DNA of 5,622 nt from assembly GCA_946534775.1 (NCBI GenBank), contig CAMNCZ010000099.1, positions 1 to 5,622 of the forward strand. The letters run 5' to 3'. The DNA is from an uncultured Eubacteriaceae bacterium (GTDB lineage Bacteria; Bacillota; Clostridia; Lachnospirales; CAG-274). Each line of letters starts with the position of its first letter. The first letter of the stretch is position 1. Positions 5,173 to 5,622 of the stretch are shown piece by piece. The notes under the pieces are model-generated. The model was not told the origin of the DNA. It saw only the letters and a list, made by a program, of their open reading frames with translations, and did no database searches. A program made the translations under genes and the position numbers.

Positions 5173-5622
5173 TTATCTTCTTCTGCGGCCTCCGCCGTTT
5201 ACAATGGCTATAAGCCTTAAAAGGTTGATTATCGATGCAGCTGCCGCAGCAACATAAGTAAGCGCCGCAGCCGTAAGGACTTTTCTTGCGCCCGTTGCTT
5301 CGCTGTCGCTTAAAAAGCCGTAATCCACAAGCATATTCATTGCCCTGTGCGATGCATCAAACTCAACGGGAAGAGTCACCAGCTGAAAAATAACCACAAA
5401 TGTAAAAAGTATTATGCCCGCATAGGCAAGGAAAAGGCTGTTTGTGAAATAGCCTATAAGTATACCCACAAACACAAGCGGAACGGCAAGTTTGCTGCCT
5501 ATATTTACCGCGGGGAAAATACTGCTTCTTATTGCAAGCGGTGTATAACCCTTGTTATGCTGTATAGCGTGGCCTGTTTCGTGCGCGGCAACACCAAGCG
5601 CCGCAACACTGCTTGATGCAAA
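5173..5622 (-). CDS. yugP: YugP-family membrane zinc metallopeptidase, C-terminal part (N-terminus outside the window)
   Basis: The 149 residues visible belong to the neutral zinc metallopeptidase family typified by B. subtilis YugP, an integral membrane protease whose physiological substrates are largely unknown. The zinc motif AAHETGHAIQH (fragment residues 12-22) has His14, Glu15 and His18 of HExxH. Next come YTPLAIRSS (26-34), two hydrophobic segments (about 45-59 and 63-83), the family signature LPVEFDASHRA (84-94), whose Glu87 may be the third zinc ligand (inference), and ALTYVAAAAASIINLLRL near the end. Full-length relatives are about 225-230 residues, so roughly 75-80 N-terminal residues are missing. 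The tail is GGGRRRR, a glycine-arginine end likely on the cytoplasmic side. The frame is open to the window edge and ends in TAA at 5173. There is no evident functional link with rex beyond adjacency. Confidence 0.93.
   Translation of the reverse strand, partial: FASSSVAALGVAAHETGHAIQHNKGYTPLAIRSSIFPAVNIGSKLAVPLVFVGILIGYFTNSLFLAYAGIILFTFVVIFQLVTLPVEFDASHRAMNMLVDYGFLSDSEATGARKVLTAAALTYVAAAAASIINLLRLIAIVNGGGRRRR

Overview
The window looks like chromosome of a low-to-moderate-GC Firmicute, most probably a gut-type Clostridia member (Oscillospirales/Ruminococcaceae-like). This rests on a clostridial-type Rex repressor, strong AGGAGG-type ribosome binding sites, two near-consensus sigma-A promoters and a YugP-type metallopeptidase. 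The lineage is an inference; no rRNA or other marker is present. All six genes lie on the minus strand, so the biological order runs from high to low coordinates.

Region by region (transcription order). (1) 5622-5173: C-terminal two thirds of a YugP-family membrane zinc metallopeptidase, with its N-terminus outside the window. (2) 5172-5070: a rex control region with a perfect TTGACA-17-TATAAT promoter, an imperfect Rex-operator-like inverted repeat over the start site and a small hairpin touching the Shine-Dalgarno. (3) 5069-4434: rex, the NADH/NAD+-sensing repressor. (4) 4420-4396: an intrinsic-terminator-like hairpin whose U-tract ends one base before the ribosome binding site of the next gene. 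(5) 4382-1150: a three-gene surface-glycan cassette made of a 603-residue Wzy/WaaL/PglL-type O-antigen ligase-like membrane protein with a large extracytoplasmic insert, a small PglC/WcaJ-type phosphoglycosyl transferase, and a short NAD-dependent sugar epimerase/dehydratase overlapping it by 4 bases. (6) 1149-880: a 270-base gap holding a 148-base three-hairpin element with 16-base perfect terminal inverted repeats, then the promoter of the next gene. (7) 879-1: the N-terminal 293 residues of transketolase (tkt), which runs off the window.

How it fits together: the epimerase/dehydratase would shape a nucleotide sugar, the phosphoglycosyl transferase would load its sugar phosphate on undecaprenyl phosphate at the inner membrane face, and the Wzy_C-family protein would polymerise or transfer the lipid-linked glycan outside. 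No flippase, chain-extending glycosyltransferase or chain-length regulator is present, so the cassette is either a satellite of a larger locus or a minimal transfer system. rex and tkt have their own promoters. The glycan genes have none that is convincing and sit behind the rex terminator, so read-through may set their expression.

The points most worth a second look are the terminator abutting the ligase ribosome binding site, the structured repeat at 985-1132, the extracytoplasmic domain of the ligase, and the missing proline in the phosphoglycosyl transferase membrane helix.
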